Of a stretch of 64,000 nt of DNA, positions 17,062 to 25,688 are shown in pieces. Origin of the DNA: Legionella nagasakiensis (GTDB lineage Bacteria; Pseudomonadota; Gammaproteobacteria; Legionellales; Legionellaceae); contig NZ_CAAAID010000011.1 in the NCBI RefSeq assembly GCF_900639915.1, positions 1 through 64,000 of the forward strand, in the 5' to 3' direction. The stretch's first letter is position 1, and every line of letters begins with the position of its first letter. The notes beneath the pieces were generated by a model. The model was not told the DNA's origin. It did no database searches and saw only the letters and a program-made list of their open reading frames with translations. The position numbers and the translations under genes are program-made.

Positions 17062-17628
17062 ATGAAAAAAATAGCTTCTTTGTTCGTTGGTTTATTGTCA
17101 ACAGCCATGATAATGCCAACACACGCAGAAACTGCGATCATTAAAACCTCCGAAGGCAGCATTACCTGCGAATTATTTACAAAAGAAGCTCCCAATACCG
17201 TTGCAAATTTCGTGGGCTTGGCAACTGGAACAAAAGAATTTAAAGATCCAAAGACAGGTGACTTGGTTAAACGCCCTTTTTATAATGGATTAACCTTTCA
17301 TCGTGTGATTCCCGGTTTTATGATTCAAGGTGGCGACCCACTTGGAAATGGAACCGGTGGACCAGGGTACACATTCAATAATGAAAATACAAACGCAAGT
17401 TTTAGCAAACCCGGCGTACTTGCAATGGCCAATGCTGGACCAAACACCAATGGCAGTCAATTTTTCATTACCGTGGCACCAACTCCCAGCTTAAAAGGCA
17501 GCTACAATGTGTTTGGCCAAGTCATTTCTGGGCAAGACATTGCGGATAAAATTAGTAATGTGCCTACAGATCCGCAAGATAAACCAATAACACCCGTGGT
17601 TATTGAAAGTATTACTATTCAAGAATAA
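17062..17628 (+). CDS. ppiA: Periplasmic peptidyl-prolyl cis-trans isomerase, cyclophilin type
   Basis: 188 residues: a signal peptide (MKKIASLFVGLLSTAMIMPTHAE) and then a complete cyclophilin. Active-site motifs are FHRVIPGFMIQGGDP, GPGYTFNNE and MANAGPNTNGSQFFIT, the last containing the catalytic-site Gln and Phe. The ATG at 17062 stands eight bases after GGAG, and earlier in-frame ATGs lack a site. It catalyses proline isomerisation during folding in the periplasm and matches E. coli PpiA in size and location. It appears to be a single-gene unit. Confidence 0.9.
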   Translation: MKKIASLFVGLLSTAMIMPTHAETAIIKTSEGSITCELFTKEAPNTVANFVGLATGTKEFKDPKTGDLVKRPFYNGLTFHRVIPGFMIQGGDPLGNGTGGPGYTFNNENTNASFSKPGVLAMANAGPNTNGSQFFITVAPTPSLKGSYNVFGQVISGQDIADKISNVPTDPQDKPITPVVIESITIQE

Positions 17629-17761
17629 TGCTCAATATGTATTCCATAGATCCTGGCTGGCGAACAGCCAGACTGCTTGTTGTCTTCTAATTATCAGATT
17701 TTCTACTTGAAATCTTGATTAAATAGAGCGAGGATTTAAAAAACATTCTTACGCTAAACAT

Positions 17762-18022
17762 ATGAATTTATACGCCGCTGCGGCTGAGATCATTTCAGTA
17801 AAAGAAAAGGTTGCCCAGACAACTTCTCCCTATTTTATGTCCGTATTTTTAGCCGTCCAAGTTCTATGCTTAATGATTGGCATTGTTTTTCTTTTTATTG
17901 CATTTTACATGCTTCGTTCAAGAGCAAAAGAACAAAAACGCATTCAAGATCAATTTTTATTTTATTTAATTCTGGGACTTTTTTTCATTTTTTTTCCTTT
18001 TTTACTCGAATATCTTGGATAA
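17762..18022 (+). CDS. Small two-helix membrane protein, unknown
   Basis: 86 residues with two strong hydrophobic segments: MSVFLAVQVLCLMIGIVFLFIAFYML (roughly 26-51) and FLFYLILGLFFIFFPFLLEY (roughly 65-84). They are joined by a basic loop, RSRAKEQKRIQDQ. No family was recognised. The ribosome site is weak. It lies between the cyclophilin gene and a long perfect hairpin, which would end its transcript. Confidence 0.5.
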   Translation: MNLYAAAAEIISVKEKVAQTTSPYFMSVFLAVQVLCLMIGIVFLFIAFYMLRSRAKEQKRIQDQFLFYLILGLFFIFFPFLLEYLG

Positions 18023-18084
18023 TAACCCAGAAAATGTTGCGAAACTCTAACAATTTCCATATCGACTTAGAGTGAGGTAAACCC

Positions 18085-18117
18085 TTGGCTACAAGCAGCC
18101 TAGCTGCTTGTAGCCAA
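18085..18117. terminator. Perfect 15-bp stem hairpin
   Basis: TTGGCTACAAGCAGC at 18085-18099, loop CTA, and its exact complement GCTGCTTGTAGCCAA at 18103-18117. It separates the convergent small-membrane-protein and P450 genes. There is no T-run, so it may be a bidirectional terminator or an extragenic palindrome. Confidence 0.7.
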
Positions 18118-18144
18118 CACAACTCCTATACAGAGTGTTATTGA

Positions 18145-19623
18145 TTATTTTACTAGTTCAAGAGATTTATCTCTGGAAGTAATATGCAATGTTGAATCGC
18201 CTTCGCCTTTTGCAACAAATTGAAGTTCATACCCTGAAACAAATTTAGCAATGGCCGCTTTAAACAAAACTTCCGTCACTGCAAATGCCGGGCAATTACG
18301 CAAGCCTACTGAAAAAGGAACCAAGGGAAATTGACCTGTGGTACGGCTAGCTTCTGAGCCGGGATGCAAAAAGCGTTTAGGGTCAAATTCATCAGGATTA
18401 GTCCAGTATTGTTCGCCTTTAGCTAAAGCATGCAAATCAAATATAATCATGGTATTAGGTGGAATAGTCATTGAGTCTGATGAATATCCTCTTTGGGTAT
18501 ATCTGGGTACTGCAACAGGTGCATCAAACCGCACGGATTCCTTATAAAACGCATTCAATATGGGTAGCGATTTAAGAAGCCCAATATCCATTCCATCTTC
18601 AATCATCAACCCAGCCCCATCAATTTCATCCCTAAGCATCTGAAGCTTGCTGGGGTCTAAGGCAATTTGCTCCAGACATAGTACAATTGCATCCGTTAGA
18701 TTGTCTGCAGCTTTTAATATCATCGGAAGAGATTGAACCATAGGATTTTCAAAATATCTTCTAATATCATCAACAGGCAATGATTTGATTGCAGAGGACA
18801 GTTCATCTGCTGAAAGGCTTGGATGTTCGTCTCTAAACAAACTAACCACAGCGGCAGCAATTAAATTTGCATTTTCTGGGTGTTCGTCTGTATGAAGTAC
18901 TTCGACCAGTTTTTCAAACTCTTGCTCTAAAATACCTCGTGAAAACGCTCTGTAAACATCTCGTTTCTTTCTTAAGCTTGGCATCAAATTCAGCAATTCA
19001 GGAAAAGGAAATGCCCCCCAACGCTTCACATCATTTCGATAAGATTCCATCAAATCGTAAGTATTGGTTGGTAATTGCTTAACACCTAATATATTTTCTA
19101 CCATAACCGCTCGAACAATGCCGCAGACTGCATGTCTGATTTGGATGTCTGCAGCAGCGTCCATATTACTTTCAATTTCTGTGATGATAGGATTAACCAA
19201 TCTAGACGGAATGAGAAAACGGGACAAATTTTTTCGCAATGTTAAGGCATCATGTCCCGTGTCTGAAATAATAAAAAAATCATTGCCAGAAAAGAATTTA
19301 AACGCGGCATGTCCTTTTCGGCCAGATTTTTCTTTGTCAAATTGATTTAGTAATTCAACAAGTTGCGCTTGAGACTTTGGTGTAACCACTGCGTAATTTC
19401 CACCTAAATACCCCAAGCCGACAACACTATAACCGGCTTCACTGCGTCGTGCTTCAGTGGTTAATGTCTTGATCATCAATTTAGGATCATGAATAAATTC
19501 TCTGGTATAGCCTATGCCGAATCTTTCTATTTGACTAAGAAGACCTACCACGGCTTCATACGCTTGATTAGAATAATACCGAACATTTAACATGATTGAA
19601 TTTTCAAATAACATACCAAACAT
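18145..19623 (-). CDS. Cytochrome P450
   Basis: 492 residues. The haem-ligand loop is FSVGLRNCPAFAVTEVLFKA (Cys ligand within FxxGxRxCxA), the ExxR of helix K is in FYKESVRFDAPV, and the preceding PR is in VAVPRYTQRG. The usual I-helix AGxDTT is not obvious; the region reads MILKAADNLTDAIVLCLEQ. The ATG at 19623 follows GGAG by six bases. It is an intact haem monooxygenase or peroxygenase-like protein, substrate unknown. It differs from the broken P450 at the left edge. No ferredoxin or reductase partner is adjacent. Confidence 0.8.
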   Translation of the reverse strand: MFGMLFENSIMLNVRYYSNQAYEAVVGLLSQIERFGIGYTREFIHDPKLMIKTLTTEARRSEAGYSVVGLGYLGGNYAVVTPKSQAQLVELLNQFDKEKSGRKGHAAFKFFSGNDFFIISDTGHDALTLRKNLSRFLIPSRLVNPIITEIESNMDAAADIQIRHAVCGIVRAVMVENILGVKQLPTNTYDLMESYRNDVKRWGAFPFPELLNLMPSLRKKRDVYRAFSRGILEQEFEKLVEVLHTDEHPENANLIAAAVVSLFRDEHPSLSADELSSAIKSLPVDDIRRYFENPMVQSLPMILKAADNLTDAIVLCLEQIALDPSKLQMLRDEIDGAGLMIEDGMDIGLLKSLPILNAFYKESVRFDAPVAVPRYTQRGYSSDSMTIPPNTMIIFDLHALAKGEQYWTNPDEFDPKRFLHPGSEASRTTGQFPLVPFSVGLRNCPAFAVTEVLFKAAIAKFVSGYELQFVAKGEGDSTLHITSRDKSLELVK

Positions 19624-19817
19624 ACAAAACTCCAAGCATACACAAATCAATTTGCGCTATTATATAACTTAATGAGCAATTTGAAAACATAAGTTATGAT
19701 ATCTGGTAGATGATTTAAACGATTATTTGGAGGAACTTATTAATCTGGCAAGCAATTCACCAAGCTATTAGTTTTTTTGGAACCCCCAGGCTTTAATACG
19801 TCTGCTCTCTTGATTAC

Positions 19818-20756
19818 TTATTTTTTCAAACCACTCGCAGGAAAGTATGATGATAAATCACGAAGATGTTCTCGTGTCCAATCAAATAATTTTTGACCAA
19901 CCGCCATTCCAACGGCAACTCTTGCAGTACCCCATCCAATTCTGAATTGTTGTTGAAAAAAACTCAATCGACTCAAGAGAGGTTGTCGGGTATTCTTTGA
20001 TTCATTCCACACGTTGGTTAATGCCTCATGCATGGATGGTGGTTTTCGGTTTGGAGGCATTGCGTATTGTATATTGCGAACGTAATTAAACGGACTTGAT
20101 GCAATCGTAGCCACTCCAGCTGCGCCTGCATTATATATAAATTCAAGACAGGACGGCGTCGAGCCAGTCGTTTTATCTTCTTTGGCAGAGGTGTTCATAA
20201 AACTACGCAACATTTCATAAGTACTTCCAAAAACCATATCGCGTGTCATAGTGGCAGTCGTTCCTTTTAGAAAAGGTTTAAAACCTCCAAGCGTCCACAT
20301 CTCACGAATGCTTGAGCGAAACGATGCGTTTTCTTGTCCCCACGTATGGTATTTGATAGCAGAAATACTATTGGTCGACACACCTCCAATACTTCCTGCG
20401 AGCATACCAACATAAAATTGGGAAAGAGTTTGACTGATACTTAGATTATGACGCAGATAAGGGAGCAGGTAAGTATTTAATTCCCCCTGAGCAACATAGT
20501 AAATACCACCAAGAAATGCGCGTTGCACTAATGCTTGAGAGAACCCCTGATATGGAGATTTAAAGTTTTGAATGGATAAGAAAGGACGGTTATATTTCAC
20601 CGATAAATATAAGGCGCGATCCCATGGATTAAAAAGCCCTGAATTTGACACACCTGCAATCAATCCACTGGCGACGTCAATATTAAGTGTTTGCTTATAA
20701 TTTAACTTTGAATCCCGTTCACCTAAGCTTTCCTTTGTATCACTTTCATTACTCAT
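19818..20756 (-). CDS. Mitochondrial-carrier-family protein (LncP-like), effector candidate
   Basis: 312 residues from the ATG at 20756 (after AGAGAG). It has the threefold layout of mitochondrial solute carriers. Repeat 1 holds ASGLIAGVSNSGLFNPWDRALYLSVK (the PxD/E signature), repeat 2 MLAGSIGGVSTNSISAIKYH and repeat 3 GAAGVATIASSPFNYVRNIQY. The signatures are degraded relative to PxD/ExxK/R but all three are recognisable. Carriers of this kind are eukaryotic. The known Legionella exception is LncP, a Dot/Icm effector that inserts in the mitochondrial inner membrane and moves nucleotides. The same destiny is likely here (inference). Confidence 0.75.
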   Translation of the reverse strand: MSNESDTKESLGERDSKLNYKQTLNIDVASGLIAGVSNSGLFNPWDRALYLSVKYNRPFLSIQNFKSPYQGFSQALVQRAFLGGIYYVAQGELNTYLLPYLRHNLSISQTLSQFYVGMLAGSIGGVSTNSISAIKYHTWGQENASFRSSIREMWTLGGFKPFLKGTTATMTRDMVFGSTYEMLRSFMNTSAKEDKTTGSTPSCLEFIYNAGAAGVATIASSPFNYVRNIQYAMPPNRKPPSMHEALTNVWNESKNTRQPLLSRLSFFQQQFRIGWGTARVAVGMAVGQKLFDWTREHLRDLSSYFPASGLKK

Positions 20757-20930
20757 ACTTACACTCTCTAAGCAACCATTTTTCAACATATTATTATATT
20801 TGTAAAAAATTAATACCATATTAACTGGTTTGAACATTCCAAGATCGCAAACCTCAGGCACGAGATAAATACCCAGCGGGGTACTAATAAGCATAGGTGA
20901 TGAATCTTGGCATCATCTAATCTATATTGT

Positions 20931-20953
20931 AATCCCGGCTGCAAGCAGCTACC
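20931..20953. repeat. Partial REP-like hairpin, copy 3
   Basis: AATCCCGGCTGCAAGCAGCT lies in the short gap upstream of the carrier gene. It shares CCCGGCTGC with the copy at 13906-13937 and could form a short stem (GGCTGC / GCAGCT, imperfect). Confidence 0.35.
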
Positions 20954-20995
20954 TTGTCTTTATCTCGTAAAACTCATAAAAATAGTTAAAGCCAA

Positions 20996-21535
20996 TTATA
21001 TTGACACCAGACGTTGCTTTCCTGGTGCCAGATTCTCTAATGTCCAGCGATCAATCCGATATCGAATTAATCGAAGGGTTGGAAAACCAATAGCCGCAGT
21101 CATTTTGCGAATCTGATGATTTTTACCCTCCTCTAACACAATCTCTAACCAGCTCGTCGGTATGGACAGACGAAACCGAATCGGCGGATCTCGCGGCCAA
21201 ATCTCAGGCGCATCAATCCGTTTTATTTTGGCAGGTAAAAATTGCTGATCTCCAATCCTTAAACCCTGCCGTAATGGGGCCAATTGGCTTTCATCAGGAA
21301 TGCCTTCTACTTGAACCCAGTAGTATTTCTTTTTACTGAAGCGAGGATGACTTAAACGATGCTGTAGAGCACCATCATTCGTTAATAGGAGTAATCCTTC
21401 GCTGTTTTTATCCAATCGTCCAGCGGCATAAAAACCCGGCAATTGGATATAATCGGCAAGCGTTTTTTCTCTTGCGTTACCCATAAATTGGCAAACTACA
21501 CCATAAGGTTTATTAAACAACAAAAGTTGATTCAT
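20996..21535 (-). CDS. rluE: 23S rRNA pseudouridine synthase E
   Basis: 179 residues, the RsuA/RluB/E/F family without an S4 domain. The catalytic motif is GRLDKNSEGLLLLTNDG (Asp of GRLD). The family opening FNKPYGVVCQF and the closing EGKNHQIRKM are present. Length and the lack of an S4 domain match RluE, which makes one pseudouridine (position 2457 in E. coli) in 23S rRNA. Confidence 0.88.
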   Translation of the reverse strand: MNQLLLFNKPYGVVCQFMGNAREKTLADYIQLPGFYAAGRLDKNSEGLLLLTNDGALQHRLSHPRFSKKKYYWVQVEGIPDESQLAPLRQGLRIGDQQFLPAKIKRIDAPEIWPRDPPIRFRLSIPTSWLEIVLEEGKNHQIRKMTAAIGFPTLRLIRYRIDRWTLENLAPGKQRLVSI

Positions 21536-21780
21536 CCAAACTCACGGCTTTTTTATAGAACATGGATTCTACCATACGATTGATGATTACATTAGATTGA
21601 GCGATTTGGTCTCCTTCTGTCAGACATGCGGCCAAAGAGCGCAAAAGAAAATAATACCGCAGCAGTGGAAACCAGCTATAAATATCTCTTATAAAGCAAA
21701 GCCTGCCTCATCGGTGGACCATGCAAAATCGAAAAAATCGCTTATTATTGGAGATAATTCACTCAACATTGGATGGCTAT

Positions 21781-22566
21781 ATGCAAGACTTCATTCTGGT
21801 TATGACTATTGCTATAGTAGCCGCAATAGCATCCCCTGTTGGCGGTTTGATTGCAATCTGGCACAAGCCTACGACTTTTTTTATGTCACTGGCGCTCGGC
21901 TTTGCCAGTGGAGTTCTACTAGCGACTGCCAGTTTTGAAATGCTTCCACAGGCACAAGAACTGAGCTCGCTGCCAGTTACCGTCATGGGGTTTGCGGTTG
22001 GGTTTATTCTGGTGTATGCCTTTGACTTGCTTGTTCATCGAGGAAAACTGGCTGGACAAGAATCAGAGCAATACCTCAAAGTCCGACAGTTTTATCGACG
22101 ACATCATATTAAACAGGGCAAAGTAACCGTTCTGGCAGGAGGCACCAGCGTAGAAGAACTCATTGAAGGAATAAGCATTGGTGTCGGAACAGCCATCAAG
22201 CCTGGTTTGGGATTATTGATTGGCTTGGCAATCGTGGTTGATAATCTTAGTGAAGGGCTCAGTGTAGGCGAACTCATACGTGCAGAACAAGAGTCTCAAA
22301 AACATAGCTACAGGCAACGGATTCTTAGCTGGACAAGTTTAATTGGCGGAGCCTTATTGATATCTTCATTGCTGGGGTGGTATTTTCTTCGCGGATTACC
22401 TTCTTCAATCCTCGGATTTTTAATTGCCGTCGCCGGGGGCGGATTATTTTATCTAACCATCACAAAGTTAGTACCAGCAGCGGAAGAACGTCATTATCAG
22501 CAATCGTCCGCCGTAGCCATGGCCGTTGGATTTCTATTTATCTTTACTCTCGCGAATTTTTTCTAA
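21781..22566 (+). CDS. ZIP-family divalent metal transporter
   Basis: 261 residues with about eight membrane segments. Segment 1 is VMTIAIVAAIASPVGGLIAI; segments IV and V carry EELIEGISIGVGTAIKPGLG and GLAIVVDNLSEGLSVGE, where ZIP proteins bind metal. The loop between segments III and IV holds HRGKLAGQE and RRHHIKQGK. ZIP proteins bring Zn2+, Fe2+ or similar ions into the cytoplasm. The ATG at 21781 follows GGATGG; upstream in-frame codons to 21721 look non-native. The 245 bp upstream show no convincing gene. Confidence 0.8.
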   Translation: MQDFILVMTIAIVAAIASPVGGLIAIWHKPTTFFMSLALGFASGVLLATASFEMLPQAQELSSLPVTVMGFAVGFILVYAFDLLVHRGKLAGQESEQYLKVRQFYRRHHIKQGKVTVLAGGTSVEELIEGISIGVGTAIKPGLGLLIGLAIVVDNLSEGLSVGELIRAEQESQKHSYRQRILSWTSLIGGALLISSLLGWYFLRGLPSSILGFLIAVAGGGLFYLTITKLVPAAEERHYQQSSAVAMAVGFLFIFTLANFF

Positions 22567-22597
22567 AAATGAGCCTTGAACTTACATTCTGGACTGA

Positions 22598-23332
22598 TCA
22601 TACAGTCATTTTAACCTTTTCTTCTTCTGCCTCTTTACGCGCTATTTGTATAAAGGTTTTTAAAATCGCTTCCGGATAATAATAGCAAGATGACGATGGC
22701 GAACATCTTGTCTCTTCACTGTGGGCTAATTCCATTTTCTCGAGAACCATATCATAAAAACTAATATCTTCTTTATCTGTGGCAGCTACAACACCATCAA
22801 GATAAAGACAGCTTTCACAGGAAGCGATATGATTTCTATCATTATCGAGTAAAACAAAATGCCTACTCCTAAGTTCTGGCGTTGAACGAAAAAGACCATG
22901 CAGGCGATAGGCTTTTAAAAGAGAAGATACGGTTCCTTGCGGTAAACCTAATTTTTCACTGTCATGTTGTGGATTGAGAAATAAGGATTGATTAAAGAGC
23001 TCACTGGTTTCGTCCGATAAATTGCAGAGTTGGGAAATAATAGAAAGTACAGGTTTAAGCCACAATCCGGAAGTGAATATAACAATATCATCACCTCTCG
23101 CATAAATGGTTTCAATCATTGTTTTAAGTTTTTCTGGATTGATGACAAAAAAATAATAACCACTATTAATTATATACTTTGAGAGAACATGGTGTGAGTG
23201 AATTTTTTTAAAATCTTTTATGCTATCAAGGGTTTCCCCATGTAAACTAAATTCTACCTCATTAAGCGCAATAAAGGTGGTTTCATCAAGATCTAATAAT
23301 AGAGTTGTCTTATAAGGATTTTTCGGAGGCAT
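22598..23332 (-). CDS. FCP1/NLI-like HAD phosphatase with Glu-rich C-terminus
   Basis: 244 residues. The N-terminus carries LLLDLDETTF (DxDxT, the HAD nucleophile in the form used by FCP1/SCP CTD phosphatases). FTSGLWLKPVL is the second motif and FVLLDNDRNHIASCE the DD-type third motif. No signal peptide. The last residues, ARKEAEEEKVKMTV, form a Glu-rich block followed by a short tail, the form of many Dot/Icm E-block signals. It is likely a phosphatase; a host target such as a phosphoprotein is plausible but inferred. Confidence 0.65.
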   Translation of the reverse strand: MPPKNPYKTTLLLDLDETTFIALNEVEFSLHGETLDSIKDFKKIHSHHVLSKYIINSGYYFFVINPEKLKTMIETIYARGDDIVIFTSGLWLKPVLSIISQLCNLSDETSELFNQSLFLNPQHDSEKLGLPQGTVSSLLKAYRLHGLFRSTPELRSRHFVLLDNDRNHIASCESCLYLDGVVAATDKEDISFYDMVLEKMELAHSEETRCSPSSSCYYYPEAILKTFIQIARKEAEEEKVKMTV

Positions 23333-23545
23333 TGGCTACCCATAACAATTTATTCGGGTTACATTAAGGCGATTTACTCTAGAAGCAGATCATGTTTACA
23401 TTCATGGGGGACGACGTCTCGCTACTTTGTCTTTTTATCAAAACAGCCTCTTTTTTCATTTGAAGATTGTTCATTTTGCTATAATGGCCTATATCTCAAA
23501 AAAAATTCATGTTAGACCAATAATTATACAGTTATTTTTAATTGC

Positions 23546-23865
23546 TTATCTACCCCTTTCTGTTAGCAAAATTCTTCCGTCGATGATGCGTATTATAGTT
23601 TTCAATGATTTTTTTCTGACCAAAACTCCTGGTTTATCGGTTAGCATGTGAGCTTCTGTGTATTCACTAAATACAGGATAATTATAATCTGTTGTTTCCA
23701 GCACAGATCGACCTTCATCCAGAATACGACGTTCAAATTTAATTAATTCCTCGCGTGGAACTTCAGCGTCACTGTCATTACGAAAACAAAACTGCACCAC
23801 TTAAATATGATTATCGTCAATAGGAGTAGGAATGCTTATTGAATTAGTTCTATAATTTAGATAAA
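23546..23865 (-). pseudogene. Rieske-type aromatic oxygenase, C-terminal remnant
   Basis: The translation from 23800 down reads VVQFCFRNDSDAEVPREELI and then a stretch with LETTDYNYPVF and HMLTDKPGVLVRKK, ending at 23546. This is the C-terminal end of a ring-hydroxylating oxygenase large subunit (ESTDxxxP...HMxSDRPGVxMRRK). The same frame continues upstream as SIPTPIDDNHI, interrupted by an in-frame TAA just before GTGGTG. The Rieske and mononuclear iron domains are gone. It is a decayed gene; a small protein started at GTG is possible but unlikely to be an enzyme. Confidence 0.65.
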
Positions 23866-23883
23866 AACTACAATAGACTAACA

Positions 23884-24702
23884 ATGAAAAGGATCTTCTA
23901 CGTTGCTTTGATTTTTTGCGCAAACTGTTATGCGGTGAATGCAACCGTCAGAATCGGCACGCCCATTTATGACCCTCCCTATGCGGTAAATGATAAAATT
24001 AGCGGCGTTTTAGGTGCTGATATTGATTTAATGAATGTCATATGCAATCGCCTTAATTGGGATTGCCAATATATCCCCATGCGATATTACGATCTACTTC
24101 CAGCCTTGGATAAACATGAAATTGATTTTGCGATAGGAGCTTTGATCATTACTCCCGATAAACAAGAGAAATACCTTTTTACCTTACCCTACATGATTTC
24201 CGAAGCAGGTTTTCTCCTGATGGCCAAGAATCCAATTAATAGTGTAAACGATTTGCAAGATAAGCGCATAGGAGCATTACAAGGAAGAGAATACATTAAT
24301 TATCTATACCAAAATTTCTCCGGTAAGTTCACCGTTGTTGCTTACAAGCGTCCGGCTGAGTTAGTCACTGACTTGTATAATGGCAAAATAGATGCCATGT
24401 TTGCAAATTATTTAACGGTTTTGTATTTACAGCGTCAATATCCAGAATATGCCAAGGTACTGAAAGAACATTTTAGAATAGGTAATGGTCTTGGGATTGC
24501 TACTTTACCCGCCAATAAAGCGCAAGTAGATCAAATTAATAAGATATTATTGCAGTTTGGATCCGATGGCACTTTTATTAAATTATATAATTATAATTTT
24601 GAATTTCTTTCTTTCCGATTTTTACACAATCGAATACAGAAATTATTATCTTCCTTAAAGTCACCCATAAAACTCAGCCCATATAAGCACAGTACCATAT
24701 GA
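23884..24702 (+). CDS. Periplasmic amino-acid-binding protein (SBP_bac_3)
   Basis: 272 residues: a signal peptide (MKRIFYVALIFCANCYAVNA) and a family 3 solute-binding domain. Characteristic parts are IGTPIYDPPYAVNDKISG, LGADIDLMNVICNRL, LPALDKHEIDFAIGALIITPDKQEKY and the Lys/Asp hinge VNDLQDKRIGALQGREY. These bind arginine, lysine or similar amino acids for ABC uptake. No permease or ATPase gene lies nearby, so it may serve a distant transporter. A basic tail of about 30 residues after the domain is unusual. Confidence 0.8.
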   Translation: MKRIFYVALIFCANCYAVNATVRIGTPIYDPPYAVNDKISGVLGADIDLMNVICNRLNWDCQYIPMRYYDLLPALDKHEIDFAIGALIITPDKQEKYLFTLPYMISEAGFLLMAKNPINSVNDLQDKRIGALQGREYINYLYQNFSGKFTVVAYKRPAELVTDLYNGKIDAMFANYLTVLYLQRQYPEYAKVLKEHFRIGNGLGIATLPANKAQVDQINKILLQFGSDGTFIKLYNYNFEFLSFRFLHNRIQKLLSSLKSPIKLSPYKHSTI

Positions 24703-24728
24703 GCTACGTTTGCATGACTTTTTCTGAG

Positions 24729-25631
24729 TCAGATTGTAAGAAACAAATAAAGATAATCAATTTTATGAGATAAAGACTTTTCGATATCCTGTTTTATTTT
24801 AAATAAATGCTGAGCAGAAACATGAATTGTAGGTGAAAACATAATATAAACAAATATGGCTCTCCCTGCCTTTCTTTTTATAATCCTATCGACTTGATTA
24901 TCTAAATTATTTTCTTTTAAATACTGATGGATTAAGGTATCAATCTGCTTAGATAATTTACTTTGAGGAGCAACGTCCAACAGGTCTTCGGAGCTGGCTT
25001 TCAATAACTTAATTGGCTCACGGATTATGATAAAAATCAAACAAATGACAAGTATTGGATCAATGTAAGGAATAATACTGGCCCAAGCCGTGTTTTTAAG
25101 TAAAATACCTAAAGAAAAAGCTACCGCTATAAAAGTACTCTGGAGACCATCAATTAACCAAACAATCCCCTGCGATAATAGCAAACGATTATCTTTTGGT
25201 TTCGCATATAGAAAAAAAAGAAACGCCATGATCAAGCATCCAATAGCGACAACCCCTTGGAATACAGCCGGGATAAAAAAGCTCTTTACCTGATGAGTAT
25301 GGATTAAATCCCGTGCTGCTGTGCTGAGAGCATATAAGCAGGTAGTAATGATCATGATGCCTTCAAATGCGATCACAATGGGTTCAAGCTTAAAATAACC
25401 AAACTGAAACTTAGCTGAAAAAGGTGAGTTAATTTTTTGACTGGCTATAAGAATTAAATAAGAACTTAACAGAGCAATTAAACAATACATACCATCGACG
25501 GTTATAGCAGTCGAATTTATATGTACTCCCACAATAATACCAGCAATGCCCATGATTCCAGTTAATAAAACGGAGCTAATCAATAGATATTGTTCGATTT
25601 TATATTCACGATCATTGGCTTTCTTAGCCAT
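24729..25631 (-). CDS. Cation diffusion facilitator (CDF) transporter
   Basis: 300 residues with about six membrane segments. The first segments and ITVDGMYCLIALLSSYLIL (metal-site Asp in helix II) are typical, as are LIDGLQSTFIAVAF (helix V) and PYIDPILVICLIFIII. A C-terminal cytoplasmic domain of about 80 residues follows. CDF proteins export Zn2+, Fe2+, Mn2+ or similar ions against protons. The helix II/V sites read D..., D... rather than the HxxxD of zinc exporters, so the metal is open. It converges with the binding-protein gene. Confidence 0.78.
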   Translation of the reverse strand: MAKKANDREYKIEQYLLISSVLLTGIMGIAGIIVGVHINSTAITVDGMYCLIALLSSYLILIASQKINSPFSAKFQFGYFKLEPIVIAFEGIMIITTCLYALSTAARDLIHTHQVKSFFIPAVFQGVVAIGCLIMAFLFFLYAKPKDNRLLLSQGIVWLIDGLQSTFIAVAFSLGILLKNTAWASIIPYIDPILVICLIFIIIREPIKLLKASSEDLLDVAPQSKLSKQIDTLIHQYLKENNLDNQVDRIIKRKAGRAIFVYIMFSPTIHVSAQHLFKIKQDIEKSLSHKIDYLYLFLTI

Positions 25632-25688
25632 TTTAACAACCTCAGATTCTTAAGATAGGTCTTAAAAGCGATACTAAAAATGTCAATA

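Noticed and set aside
21597..21938. 113-codon plus-strand reading frame upstream of and overlapping the ZIP gene
   Set aside because: Its second half is a shadow of the ZIP gene, its translation resembles nothing and it has no good ribosome site.
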